From: Sporopachydermia quercuum
Lineage: Eukaryota; Ascomycota; Sporopachydermiomycetes; Sporopachydermiales; Sporopachydermiaceae
NCBI GenBank assembly: GCA_001599295.1
Contig: BCGN01000005.1
Span: 682,001-746,000, forward strand
Direction: 5' to 3'
Length of the DNA: 64,000 bases
In this document: piece after piece, positions 51,288-62,219 of the stretch
Numbering within the stretch: the first letter of the stretch is position 1
Layout: each line of letters starts with the position of its first letter
The notes under the pieces: generated by a model
What the model was told of the DNA's origin: nothing
Databases searched by the model: none
Seen by the model: the letters and a program-made list of their open reading frames with translations, nothing else
Position numbers and translations under genes: made by a program

Positions 51288-52562
51288 TATTGGTTCATAA
51301 ATTTTCTCATAGTTTGCACTTTAATGTATAGATAAAGAAACGTGTCTCATACTCAATTACTCCAAGGTCATATTTTGATTGCAGTAATAATTTATTGAAG
51401 AGGTGTTCTTTTTTCCAAACAGTAGATGTTAATTTTGTATTATGTAATTGGTGATCAACTAATCAGTTTTTCTATAATCATTTTCAGCAATATTACTACT
51501 AGGGTAATTCAGTAGAACAAATGTTGCTAGAGTTCTGAAGTTTCAGCCCTGTCCATAGTTGATCGATGATTTGCAACATATAAACTAGATTACTGCAACT
51601 CAAATTAATCATCTTGTTTATGTTCATGTTTCTGTCCCCAGTATAGAGAGTTCCAGCACTTTTCAGTAATTACCGATTTCAGTACATACAATTCTGCTCT
51701 TCTCTTGAATTATAGAATAGATGAACTTTGGATAAACTTCGCATTTCGATATTCATTACCTAACCATGTTTCATGGGTTTTATTTACGAACAGTTTGATA
51801 GAGTTAAGAATATACGTAGGGAAACAAAGTTAGGTGATACGAGTCAGAACTACCCTTTTAGTGAACAACTTTTTTAACTTAGTTGAAAAGATACCTCATG
51901 TACAGACCTTCAGGGTTTATAACGAATTAATTTATTGATTTGATGTACTGAGTCAAGTTTAATGTTATCTGGCAACCCACTCATACGATAGAAGGCTGCT
52001 TGAATTTTCTTAAAGTATTATTACACTTTGAACAATTATAAGAAGATTACTTAAGTATGATATTAGAGTGTCAAATAGGAAATAGCCTTAGAATTCAAGA
52101 GGTTGGTGGATTATTGCCTAAGTTGACTAGCTAGAGTTCTAGGTATACATTTCACAAGTATCGATAGGTATCTAACAATAATTTGATTTTCTTATTTCAG
52201 TGCNAATGACTGTGTTAAATAAATAAAATTTATATTTGAGTGTTATCACAGTTAAATGGAATACCTCACTCAATTCCACATCCTATTAACGAATAATTAC
52301 AGGAGCAAAACTTCGGAAAATATTATGTATTATAGTTTCCGTAATTAATTTGCTGACAAATTTTCAGCAGAACAGAAGAAAATGATTCTTCCCTGTTCGT
52401 GATGAACCCGAGCTACTGAATTGGGGAACTGACATAGATCGCTTGTCTGATTATTCAAACTACTACCATGTTGAATGACTTCTCATTGAGGTTGTTAATG
52501 CGTTGTTGTGATAGACGGATTATTTTCTTCTTCGACAATACTCATTGTTAACCTTGTTCACC
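51288..52562. other. eIF3m-GON7 gap
   Basis: 1275 bp with no credible ORF. Near 52171-52200 is an intron-3'-end-like signal: TCTAAC, a T-rich tract and CAG. No matching coding exon was found; it could be a leader intron or chance. One ambiguous base at 52204. Confidence 0.5.
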
Positions 52563-52835
52563 ATGGCCAAAGCAGCTTACAAATCTCCTGACCTTTCGGT
52601 CACTATTGAAGGAAAAGAAGAGTATGTGTTTAGCAAGGAGGATAGAGATCAGAATGGACCTAGTGAATTGAAAACCACACCTCTTGGTAAATTACGAGGA
52701 ACTATAATGAGCCTGCAAGACCAAATCAATGAATTTCTTACTAAGAGAATGCAGAAGGATAGCGCAACCGTGGAAGAAGACCTGGAAAGAAGAGCTTTAG
52801 ATGGCGAAGAGGACGATAGCTCAGATAATGAGTAA
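52563..52835 (+). CDS. GON7: KEOPS/EKC complex subunit Gon7
   Basis: 90 residues from the ATG at 52563 (MAKAAYKSPDLSV, in context accATGg). A disordered N-terminal half leads to the conserved core LGKLRGTIMSLQDQINEFLT, followed by an acidic Ser/Asp tail. This core parallels S. cerevisiae Gon7. Gon7 binds Pcc1 in the KEOPS complex, which makes the t6A37 modification of ANN-decoding tRNAs and affects telomeres. The CTG codon at 52713-52715 sits at the conserved Leu before QD, supporting CUG as Leu. S. cerevisiae GON7 is YJL184W, a few genes from the ATP12 block seen here (recalled), so linkage is preserved. Confidence 0.88.
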   Translation: MAKAAYKSPDLSVTIEGKEEYVFSKEDRDQNGPSELKTTPLGKLRGTIMSLQDQINEFLTKRMQKDSATVEEDLERRALDGEEDDSSDNE

Positions 52836-55800
52836 ATAATTTTATTTCACAGAGAGACGCAGTGAACTACTGCTTGAAGCGGCCCGTCAAATTTTGATTA
52901 AAAGGAACATTCAAAGGCACAAGTCAACAGCGCAATGGCTCAGTCGTCACAGGTTCAATATATTACATAACATAACTTTGATACGACAACTCCAAGCGAT
53001 AACAATGAAAGGCCAGAAAAACAAGTTTTTTTTAATTGTTCGACTCCTAAAGTATTTTTTTTATTCAAATTCAGTTTGATGTTAATACTCTGACATGAAA
53101 ACACTGGTTACAGTAGTAATTGTTGCATATCCTTGTTTTGCTCGTTTCAATAATTAATGAATAGTTCTCCGTGAATACACATTTACAATCTGAACGCTAA
53201 ACATATAGTTCAACCAGAAGTAATACTTGGAATCATATTTAATAAGATATTTTAAGATATTTTCATGTAATTTGTTTTTATTTTGATTCAAACATAATCA
53301 TTTGATTGATTTGATTACTGAACTCTCTTTTTTTTTCCTTTACGTATGTTAGCAAATTGTTCCTAGAGAACTGTTCGAACATCTACGACAGATTTTTTTC
53401 TCAACAAAGTAATCAGAACAAAAAACATAAAACAAATAACGTACTGATTAGTAAACAAGAGATTCTTAAGAATCCTACAGTGACAATAAGTATAATACAA
53501 TTTTTTCTGTTCTTCGTGTACTGTAATCAACTAATAAAATATCAATCAAGTTGATTTCAATATTTATACGGAGAAGTATAATAGTTTAGCCTTATATGTA
53601 TATTAAGATCTCCACTATTGAAGAAGCTTCGTACCTGCATCATGGAAACCTGTTCGCTTGTTTAGACACTAATTATACGGATACGAATATAATGTTCAAG
53701 CGATTAAACTTACAACCTATATATGATAAATATATTTAAACTACAGTTGACTTTCATGATTTGTTCATCCTGAATGCCTGCATAGAATATCTTTTCTTGA
53801 CTGATTGGATTGGTTTAGAAAGCATATGTATTGTTGACCTTTCAAATAGATCACACTACAACATTTCACATTGAAGGAAGCAGAGCCTGAGTATTGGTGA
53901 TATCACTATAGGACTCGCACCAACACCGTGAAATCAATTAGAGTAATCAACAATATTATTTTTCTGGGAAGGAAACTAATAAAAGAACAAAAATTGACTG
54001 ATTGTTTTACTGTTATATTAAATAGAGGTTTAGACGCTCATTCTTACTCAAATGCTCAATAATACATATCCATGCATCAATCATGCATTTCTTTCTGTGT
54101 AGATATTTGTACGAGAAATACCAAGGATTCCGTTCATCGTCATCAAAATCAAGACTTTTACTCGTTATGGAATAGTCGTTTGATATGATTCAATTGTCAT
54201 TAAAGAACACCAAGCCAGAAATCTAAACTGCCCCAAATTTTTACTCAATCAGAATAAGAAACTAGACTGTTTGGGTACAGTATATTATGTGTTAATACAC
54301 ATGGTACGAAGAAATGAGAGTTGAACCTGTACTGATATATACATCATGTATGTAGCTCCCAGAACGACTTAGATTTCAACATTTTGAGTGGAACAAAAGT
54401 TTATCACTTCTGATGATCAACAGAGATAATGATACATATTTACAATTGAGAATCTATATAACTAGGCGTTAGGTAATATGGGAGAGAAAGTGAGGTTTAA
54501 AATAGATTGAACATTATAATTCTTGCATTTATTCGTAAGAACTAATTTAAAACAACTCAAGATTCTTTTCCACTTGGCGAATAAAGAGAGTTGTACGGTT
54601 AGAGTCACATTTATAGTTTTCAATTTCAGAAAGAGAAAAGAAAAAGCTCTGAAGGGCTTTAAATTTGTCAGTCACCCCTTTACAATGCCGCTATCTATGA
54701 TTTGAAGTATTAAACGAAAAAATCAGTCCAAGGGACTTTGCAGTTTCAAAACAAATCGTACATATTTTAATGCAGTTTTTCTTTAGGAAATTTTTCACAT
54801 TTGTTTCCACAGTTATGCAGTTGTCTATATTAACAATGTATCTTAGTAAACAGTACTATTTATGGCTTATGCGAGCGTTGTGCCTGTATAGACATTTGTC
54901 GACTACTTAATTAATAAAATCCTTAACTTTAACACATTATCGTATAACGAACGGATTTCGCAATATTAAGAAAATTGACTATCAGTAGTACTGTTATACG
55001 TAAATAGAGAAAAGTATGAATTGTTGATTACTTCAATCCACGATTTGAAAGCTTATAAATCAAACTCAACAATATATGTTCCAGTCTTCCGCGTATCCCC
55101 ATGGCCTAGATAACAATTCCCTTTCTTTGTTGTTCAGCTCAGTAACTTGTTCTTTCATTTCCAGTACCTCCGAAGTTAGAAAGATGGTTGCAACTAGAAC
55201 TATTTCCGCCTAGATAAACCTTAACGTTCTCATTAAGGTGGCTTACTTATTAGTTCCCATCACTATCCTGCATTTGTTCTAATACATATAAAGGAATCTT
55301 CTAATATATTTGAGAGGTTTAAACAACTTAGAATATTCAGGTTGTATTTAAAATGGTAATCATAATTGTTGAGGATTAAACACAGGGCCTGCTCCAATTG
55401 ATAATTTGGAAACCTGAGAACTTTTGGGAGATTCATATAGTAAATAACCTTAACTTGCAACTTGCCCAACCTTAACTTTCAAACGGGCACCTATAAAAGC
55501 CTAGTTTATTGATACACTAGACTATTGTTTAAACAATTACAATTGTGTGGTTGCCGATATTGTTCAAATCAAGGATCAAGAATATCCAAANACTGTTTCT
55601 TTATAGAGAAAATCCTTGTGCTATTATATCATTAAAGTGCTGAGAAGAACAAACATTTTAGTACTAGAATGCCACTATCAACAAACAAAATCCAATCGTA
55701 CTGTGGAGTTGTACGTTAATCATCCAATTAAATACTTTGTTTACGAATTGTGAATTAAGTTTCAGAGACCATTGGTATCTTCTAAAAGTAACCATAGGAA

Positions 55801-56196
55801 TAAGTATGAACATGTATTTTATACTGTTTAACCTAAATCCATATTAAGTTTACTTGTACGCAACTAAGTTATAGATAATGCCAATTCTTACCAAAAATGA
55901 AATAATTCACATTCCTACATCTTTGACTTTCTAACTTTTGTTTTGTATTTTACATTAATAGACGATTGATGTTGAATGCTGGAATGACAATATTAAAGAT
56001 TGTCAAGTTCTTCTTAGATAATAGGAAAGAATCAAGAAATCAATAGGGCTTGATTGACAATCACACATATTTGGTATTGAAGGTAACAGGTACTGAGGGC
56101 GAGCGTGTTGTNGTAAGTTGATCTAAACAAATATAGAATTGGATGCTTCAAATTGAGGAATGAACCGAATAACTAATACAGTGAACAGAGATTATT
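52836..56196. other. 3.4 kb gap upstream of the Myb/SANT gene
   Basis: No credible ORF, tRNA or snoRNA. A TATAAAAG at about 55492-55499 lies some 700 bp upstream of the Myb gene ATG, and a GTAAGT (56113-56118) with a 3' CTAATACAG (56173-56181) could mark a leader intron. An isolated GTTCGACTCC (53038-53047) resembles a Pol III B box, but no tRNA folds around it. AAGATATTTT is repeated in tandem near 53248. Ambiguous bases at 55591 and 56112. Confidence 0.55.
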
Positions 56197-57381
56197 ATGT
56201 ATTCAGCATTAAATGAACACACTGCTCCTGAAGAGCAAAGAAAGAGTCACAGTAGAAAGAACTGGAATAAGGATGAGGACTCCTTACTTGTCAGAACAGT
56301 TTACTCGAATTTGAACAGTCGACATGGGAAATCAGTCAGAGGTTATTTTGCTATTATTGCTCAAGAACTGGCTAATAACCCCATCTCCAAAGATAGGAAT
56401 TATAGACAATGTCGAGATCGTTATATGTTGATTCAATCGAAAAGAATTGAAGCTTCTAAAACTGGGGATGAAGCTACCATTAAGAAGTCTGAATCAGGCT
56501 TAGATAGTGATGCTTTGAAAATGCTTGATATCATGATTCAACAGGAACAATTTCCTCTGTCTGAAGGTAAAAACGATGGAACAGATGCACTAGGAAATCC
56601 CCGCTCCAGTTTAACAGGTCAACCTAACACAGTTTCGCCTGCTTCCACTGCCAACGCCCAAGTGGTAGGTAACAGAGTTGCCNCTGGTAGAAAACGGAAG
56701 AGAACAACAAATATCAATAACCCTGGCCCTGCATCAGCAGTCTCAAACAATGCTAATAATCAAAATGTCGCAGCTAACAGTGCTAATTATTTCAACAATC
56801 TTGCTGCAGCTACTAGTAAGCCTAAGAAAGATTATACAGGAAGTTCTCTCCAACAGTCTTATCTCAATGGCCCTACTCATTCTTACCAAGAGACTTACAC
56901 CAATTATAATTACAATACCGCTACGTCTAATACTGGAAATGATAATGGTAATACAGCAAGCACATCATCTAAATTTGACCAACAAGCTGTCATTCAACTA
57001 CAACAATATATTAACCAAACTTTGAGAGACACAATTGAAACAATCACCAACCATTTCGACAAAGAAATGAGCGATTTGAAGAGCACCATCAGAAGCTTGG
57101 AAGCCCAAGTTTCTCAATTCAAAGATCAAAGTAAAAGGAATTCGCTTTCATCAACAAATCCTTTGTCCAATATTGGATCATCATCTTCAGGCGTTGGAAA
57201 CTCATTGGTAGGTGTTGGAGGTCTTACAGGATCGTCAAGTTTGGGAATTGGAAACTCCGGGCTCTCAGGATTATCCTCAATTGATTCATCCTATGGAATG
57301 TCCAATTCTGGACGACCGACTCAAAATTATATGAGCAGTTATAGTGGTTACATACCTGGAACTAGTGGCCTTCGAAATTGA
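56197..57381 (+). CDS. Myb/SANT-type DNA-binding protein
   Basis: 394 residues. Residues about 20-80 look like one Myb-like repeat: WNKDEDSLLVRTVYSN...GYFAIIAQEL...NYRQCRDRYMLIQ, with the usual spaced aromatics (W24, F47, Y71) and QCRDRY recognition-helix end. A basic GRKRKRT nuclear signal lies near 163. An Asn/Ser/Thr-rich middle follows, then a short coiled coil (about 265-310, LRDTIETITNHFDKEMSDLKS) and a Gly/Ser-rich tail. I do not recognise a specific ortholog. The 3.4 kb upstream gap and possible long leader resemble those of regulatory genes. Base N at 56683 leaves residue 163 as Ala, Ser, Thr or Pro. Confidence 0.7.
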   Translation: MYSALNEHTAPEEQRKSHSRKNWNKDEDSLLVRTVYSNLNSRHGKSVRGYFAIIAQELANNPISKDRNYRQCRDRYMLIQSKRIEASKTGDEATIKKSESGLDSDALKMLDIMIQQEQFPLSEGKNDGTDALGNPRSSLTGQPNTVSPASTANAQVVGNRVAXGRKRKRTTNINNPGPASAVSNNANNQNVAANSANYFNNLAAATSKPKKDYTGSSLQQSYLNGPTHSYQETYTNYNYNTATSNTGNDNGNTASTSSKFDQQAVIQLQQYINQTLRDTIETITNHFDKEMSDLKSTIRSLEAQVSQFKDQSKRNSLSSTNPLSNIGSSSSGVGNSLVGVGGLTGSSSLGIGNSGLSGLSSIDSSYGMSNSGRPTQNYMSSYSGYIPGTSGLRN

Positions 57382-59323
57382 GGTAGTATTGTCACCGCCA
57401 TTTCACCATTTGATCTGCAGTTAGAATGAGACAAAGTTTCGTTCAATTTTTTTTTTGCTGGTTTTAAAGATCATTTTCCTCATGATGCTTGTCTGAGTAA
57501 TTGTGTATTGTATTTTTTTTCCCATCCTCCATTTCATTTATTTTATTTTATTTTCACTTGTCTACTGTTTCCTATACCATTTATTATTCATTTGTTGTAT
57601 TAGTTAAGGACTCGAGTCTTTTGGAGTTAATCGTCCTATTTACGTATCATTTTTACAATGTATTTTTATTGAAGTGTCTATACAAATTGAANTAATTGAT
57701 AGAGAGTTTATTATTAATTTTGTTACTTTNACTTATATTCTTTCCTCCATGAAACATTAACAAGTTCGTAGATTTCGGTTGGTAATGGTGACTACTTTAA
57801 TTACTTATAGCGGATTCTAATCTCAACCTAACACCGCCTCATCAATTGAGCAGTGGTTGAGTAGTATTCTCATCATATTGTACCACATATATGAAACATT
57901 TCATATTTCTATTATTTTAGATTCGATGGTTCCAATAATTTCAATCAATTGAACGTGAAGTTATAGTATCAGTCAACATCTAATACCAATGATCTTTTTG
58001 TCTTTACGGAAAAGGATTCAAGAAATTAATGTTATATTGGATTCGTATAACTTTACTTGTCAATCTGTCCGGATGAGATAGTACGTGAACTTCAAAACAA
58101 TTACACTTGGACTATAGAACCGTATATAGGTACAGGATACCAATCTATTGTCAAAACTTCAGCTCTAATTGCCATAAAGTATTCTACAAACAACAGTTTT
58201 AACCAATATCATAATCAATAGAATTGGATTTGTGAATATAGACAGTACGCTGTTATTCGCACCAGAATGCAATTTATTTGCCACCTGCGCTCTTGTTGAA
58301 TGATCAATTGACATCTTTTCCGATATTTTTAATTTAGTATTAAGTTATGTATAACGTTTACGGAAATTATAGAGTTGAACATTGTATCAGTTTAAGCTTG
58401 TCATTAAGAATAAAACTAGCACAAATTGGCTTTTATACTTTAAACGCTTTCGGCAGAGAAGAAGAGAAGGAACAGAAGAACTGAATATGAATGATTCATT
58501 CATTAATTGTAGTAGTAAGACACTGATTCTGGAGAAAAATGCTAAAAGCAATTTCAGACCAGTGCTTCTTAAAATGGTTAAATCATGCATAGACTTAGGA
58601 GAACGATAAACAGGATCTTGAGTTATGTAATGGAAAAAGTGTAACCTGTCATTACTAGGTACCAATAGTTCTACAATCCAAGCACCTCATAATAGTGGAT
58701 TGGGTCAAATAAGAAATTCTTGGATTTCATTATGTGAAGCAATGTATATTTATTGATACCATCAGTTACTTGAGCTTCATCAACAAGTACAATTTTTTGT
58801 TGGGGTAACCATCATTAAATGATTCCTAAGACTACATACTATCATCACCCAGATACTTTCCTCCCAACCAGCACTGTACTTTCAAAACGGCCTAAAATTT
58901 TAGCAATCCCATTCTTTTATAGAGTGTTCTCTTATATTATTTAGTTCAACCAAAACTGGTTGACAATACTAACAAACCCTTCATCATCTCTAGATTATGA
59001 TTTCTACACAATCATTATCATCCTCAGAATACCCACCAAAGTTGTAGCTATATGCATCATTATGTATAAAGACGCGTAAATATCGTAAACATACATAACA
59101 TAGTACTCTGTTTATGATATACTGAATCAGTATTCAATTCCTTATTGGGTTGACCCTCAATTCCTTTTCCGAGTAACATAACCACAAGATCGATAATAAT
59201 TGACATAGGAAGTCATTCTAGGACTTTTTGAGAGGAGAGTAGGTGCGATCGATTCATAATTTTTTCTTATTGATATATCGAAGTCACTAAAAGAACTCTG
59301 ATATATTTCTCATAATTTTCAAT
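57382..59323. other. gap upstream of the 230-aa gene
   Basis: 1942 bp. It contains an MCB box ACGCGT at 59072-59077. Short opposing frames at 58382-58665 overlap and have no domain. T-rich stretches follow the Myb gene stop. Ambiguous bases at 57692 and 57730. Confidence 0.55.
59072..59077. promoter_or_regulatory. MCB box upstream of the 230-aa gene
   Basis: ACGCGT, the MBF target core, 247 bp before the ATG at 59324. Single site; suggests but does not show G1/S expression. Confidence 0.35.
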
Positions 59324-60016
59324 ATGAGACTACAAAGAAGGGAAAACATGCCTTTAACTAGTATGTCAGGTACCAAGCCTCATTATAGTATTATCCAGAC
59401 AGCTCCATTATCAGATAAAAATGTTAATGTTCAGACGCAGTTTGATCTCCAGGGATCCATAACAACACCAAAGAAACCTTACAAAGTGACTAATAATTTT
59501 TCCCAACCAGAAGAATCNAGAAAAGTGCCAGCATTACACAGTTTGTCGACAGATCCGTATTTGAATCTGAAAAGAGGTCCTTCAACACCATTGACACCAA
59601 GTCTGAATGAAGACGGACCAACAAGAAGAAAATATAGAGTACCAATGAAGAGTCTGAATGGTATACAATCCTTCTTACCGGATGATCAAATAGAAGAACA
59701 AGAGATAGAAATTGAGGATTCAAGAGAGCTTGAGACCGAAATGGAAGAAACAAAAGAAATTGATGAAGCCAGCGACTTACTAAGTACGTATAGCGAATAT
59801 GACTATTCAGTTAACTTTGGATCAACTGCTAGAGAAGAAGATAAGTTGAAAGACTTAGAAATCGCAACGATCAAAAACGCTGGAAACCAAGAACTTTTGT
59901 ACAATATTAATTACTTGGAGCTAATAGCTGAAAACCAATTGGCAAACGATGAAATCAAGAGACTGAACGAACTGATAAATTTTCTGCAACTAGAAAGTTT
60001 GTTCTCCATGGTTTGA
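59324..60016 (+). CDS. uncharacterised protein with proline-directed sites and coiled-coil tail
   Basis: 230 residues; I do not recognise a family. The first half is rich in Ser/Thr-Pro and basic residues (ITTPKKPYK near 45-53, and STPLTPSLN near 87-95), so it holds several candidate CDK sites. The middle is strongly acidic (about 125-150, Glu-rich). The last 60 residues are a probable coiled coil (LELIAENQLANDEIKRLNELI). With the MCB box 247 bp upstream, a cell-cycle-regulated cytoskeletal or spindle-related protein is conceivable, but that is inference. N at 59518 is in a TCN codon, so residue 65 is Ser either way. It is convergent with CAK1. Confidence 0.65.
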   Translation: MRLQRRENMPLTSMSGTKPHYSIIQTAPLSDKNVNVQTQFDLQGSITTPKKPYKVTNNFSQPEEXRKVPALHSLSTDPYLNLKRGPSTPLTPSLNEDGPTRRKYRVPMKSLNGIQSFLPDDQIEEQEIEIEDSRELETEMEETKEIDEASDLLSTYSEYDYSVNFGSTAREEDKLKDLEIATIKNAGNQELLYNINYLELIAENQLANDEIKRLNELINFLQLESLFSMV

Positions 60017-60262
60017 TTACGACTAGCTTGAGAGGAATCTAACCAGAAAAAAGGGCAGTGGAAAATAGAGAATCACAATGATTTGATAAAAGGGAACTCT
60101 ACAATTTACTCCAAGTAGAATCGGCTTCACTAATACATTACTAAAATACAACTACACAACAACATATCCAAAATAAACTAATTATTTTATGTAGCTCATG
60201 AATCTCATGAATAATTCATAACCGCAACGATCTATAATCACAATACTTTTATATTTCACTTT

Positions 60263-61321
60263 CTATAATAATGAAATATTGGCCAACAAATCTGATGCAT
60301 TTATTCTGTCCGTTGATTGGTAAACAAGCATGGGCTTGATTACTTTATTCATTATATCTTCATCAGCTCGAGAAACTTTAACATCTAGAATTCCTTCCTC
60401 CGAGGGGAAATTCAAGCTGCGAAACGCTTCAGAGCGAGAAATCTCGGGCCACGAACTCTCAGTTGGAGTTCCTAATAGCTTGAAAATACTGCCAATCAAA
60501 CCAATATCACCATTATAAGTCCCAATAACTGGTAAGGAATCCGCCGTGAAAAGCCCACAAGTTAATATTCCTAGACTCCATATATCAATGACAGCCGTAT
60601 AATCATTGAAACCGAATAATAACTCAGGGGCTCTATAAATGCCTGTGGATACATCAGTATATTTGTTGTCTCGCGGCTCGGCAGCGCAATTCAATGGTTC
60701 CGACCAAGAAATACCAAAATCTCCTAGAATTGCCGGAGATTCAAAGGTTGAAAAAAATATGTTGGCTGGTTTGATATCGCGATGTATTATTTCATGATCA
60801 TGAACAAATTTCAGTCCTTGAGCTATATCTTCCACAATTTTCAGAGATCTTTCTCTCGTGATTTTGTTCCGCAGCTTGACATTCCCACCTTCGTCCAAAA
60901 GTGGAAAGCTCTGTCTTGAATTGTGGCGGATCACATCATTTAAAGTATAGTTAAAATAAGGGAAGACCATTGTAACTTCGTTCTCACAATTCCAACTGGT
61001 GAGTAGAGGAACGATACCAGAATCAAAGAAACCTTTACAAGATCTGAGTTTCTGCAGATGCTTCATTTCAACCAAAGCATCATGAGGTGGCCTTTCATGG
61101 TCGTGATCAATAACTTTAAGAGCAACCAATGAACCCGAAGGCCTAAAGTCTGCCCTTAAGATATCTGCTACCGCACTAACGAATACATTTTTGCGATTAA
61201 TATAGTTATTCCGGTCTTGGATTTCTAATTCCCATACCCCTTTTGTTGATTTTATAATAAAATTCAGCTCCTTTTTTAATATTGTTTGCTGTAGCAAATC
61301 CAAATCAATTGGGTTTTCCAT
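60263..61321 (-). CDS. CAK1: CDK-activating kinase Cak1
   Basis: 352 residues, all kinase domain. The catalytic loop HRDIKPAN is near 180, the DFG of LGDFGISW near 199, and the P+1 region TGIYRAPELLFG near 228. The usual glycine-rich loop (GxGxxG) is not recognisable in the N-terminal lobe, a known peculiarity of Cak1. The lysine of SLVALKVIDH near 72 fits the ATP-binding Lys. Cak1 is the monomeric yeast kinase that phosphorylates the T-loop of Cdc28 and Kin28. S. pombe Csk1-like kinases are the nearest alternative. It is divergent from GYP8; in S. cerevisiae CAK1 and GYP8 are two genes apart (YFL029C, YFL027C, recalled). Confidence 0.85.
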   Translation of the reverse strand: MENPIDLDLLQQTILKKELNFIIKSTKGVWELEIQDRNNYINRKNVFVSAVADILRADFRPSGSLVALKVIDHDHERPPHDALVEMKHLQKLRSCKGFFDSGIVPLLTSWNCENEVTMVFPYFNYTLNDVIRHNSRQSFPLLDEGGNVKLRNKITRERSLKIVEDIAQGLKFVHDHEIIHRDIKPANIFFSTFESPAILGDFGISWSEPLNCAAEPRDNKYTDVSTGIYRAPELLFGFNDYTAVIDIWSLGILTCGLFTADSLPVIGTYNGDIGLIGSIFKLLGTPTESSWPEISRSEAFRSLNFPSEEGILDVKVSRADEDIMNKVIKPMLVYQSTDRINASDLLANISLL

Positions 61322-62219
61322 TATATGCCACAGAACGGAAGTTCTATATCAACAAAACCCAATCATTCAATAACTTCTTCGATACAAAACATTGAACCAC
61401 CGGACCACTCATTATGTACTACCTATTACTCTTCAGATTTCATTTCGTTCCCTCCCTCAGTTGTTCTCTTATCTCTCATCATCAGTTATCATCTCTCATG
61501 ATCATGAAGACCCCAAAGAATCCAAAAGAATCCCAAAAACGAGTATGGGAACGAGAATATGCACTGAGATGTAAAGCTCTCATGAATTATCCCATAGAAG
61601 TGGTACATAAACCTTAATCTTCTTATGACAAATTTCGGAGAATAGTAACCTTACTTCCCCTTTCAGCTTATCAAAGAATCCATTATTTCCGCTATTTTGT
61701 TCTGTTATGAACTAATGAAACTGTCTGTCAGTTAACTACATCAAATTACTCTATCAACTTGTTTGCTCTTCTTCCTCTTTGTATACATGGTTTTTTTTGC
61801 CAACTTTCAAACCAGATAGGGAAGCAAACTCAACTGTTTTAAATCAAGATACCTTATTTTGGATTCTCGCTGAATACTTTTTGGCCTTGAGCCAGGCTAG
61901 TCGCAATATTTAGTGTTAAATTGATATCGTGAACGATATTGTGTGGTAACACCTGGAGTCAAATTGCATTCAACAGACAAGAAAGATAAGAAAAGTATCA
62001 TAAGAGCCATACTGGGCATTGGAAAGCGGTAGTAGTACTCAATAGGTTTGAATTACTAATATATTTCAAACACATTATCAACGCAGTATCGCCTGTGCCA
62101 CAGCTCCTTATGTCTTCAATTCGTAGATCACAAAGATACAGTNGAACCATACTCGCCTGAATCAGAGCTGCTTTTTTTGGATTATAGGACCGAGATTTCA
62201 TTAGAAATTGGCTGTAAAA
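61322..62219. other. CAK1-GYP8 divergent promoter region
   Basis: 898 bp. Overlapping short ATG frames at 61392-61617 have no known domain and are treated as chance. One ambiguous base at 62143. Confidence 0.55.

Noticed and set aside
53038-53047. Pol III B-box-like GTTCGACTCC with an A-box-like TGGCTCAGT about 100 nt before
   Set aside because: The T stem and acceptor stem do not pair, so no tRNA can be folded.
61414-61617. 67-codon ATG frame with a charged C-terminal half upstream of CAK1
   Set aside because: Looked slightly protein-like but no family recognised; it lies in a divergent promoter and overlaps another frame.
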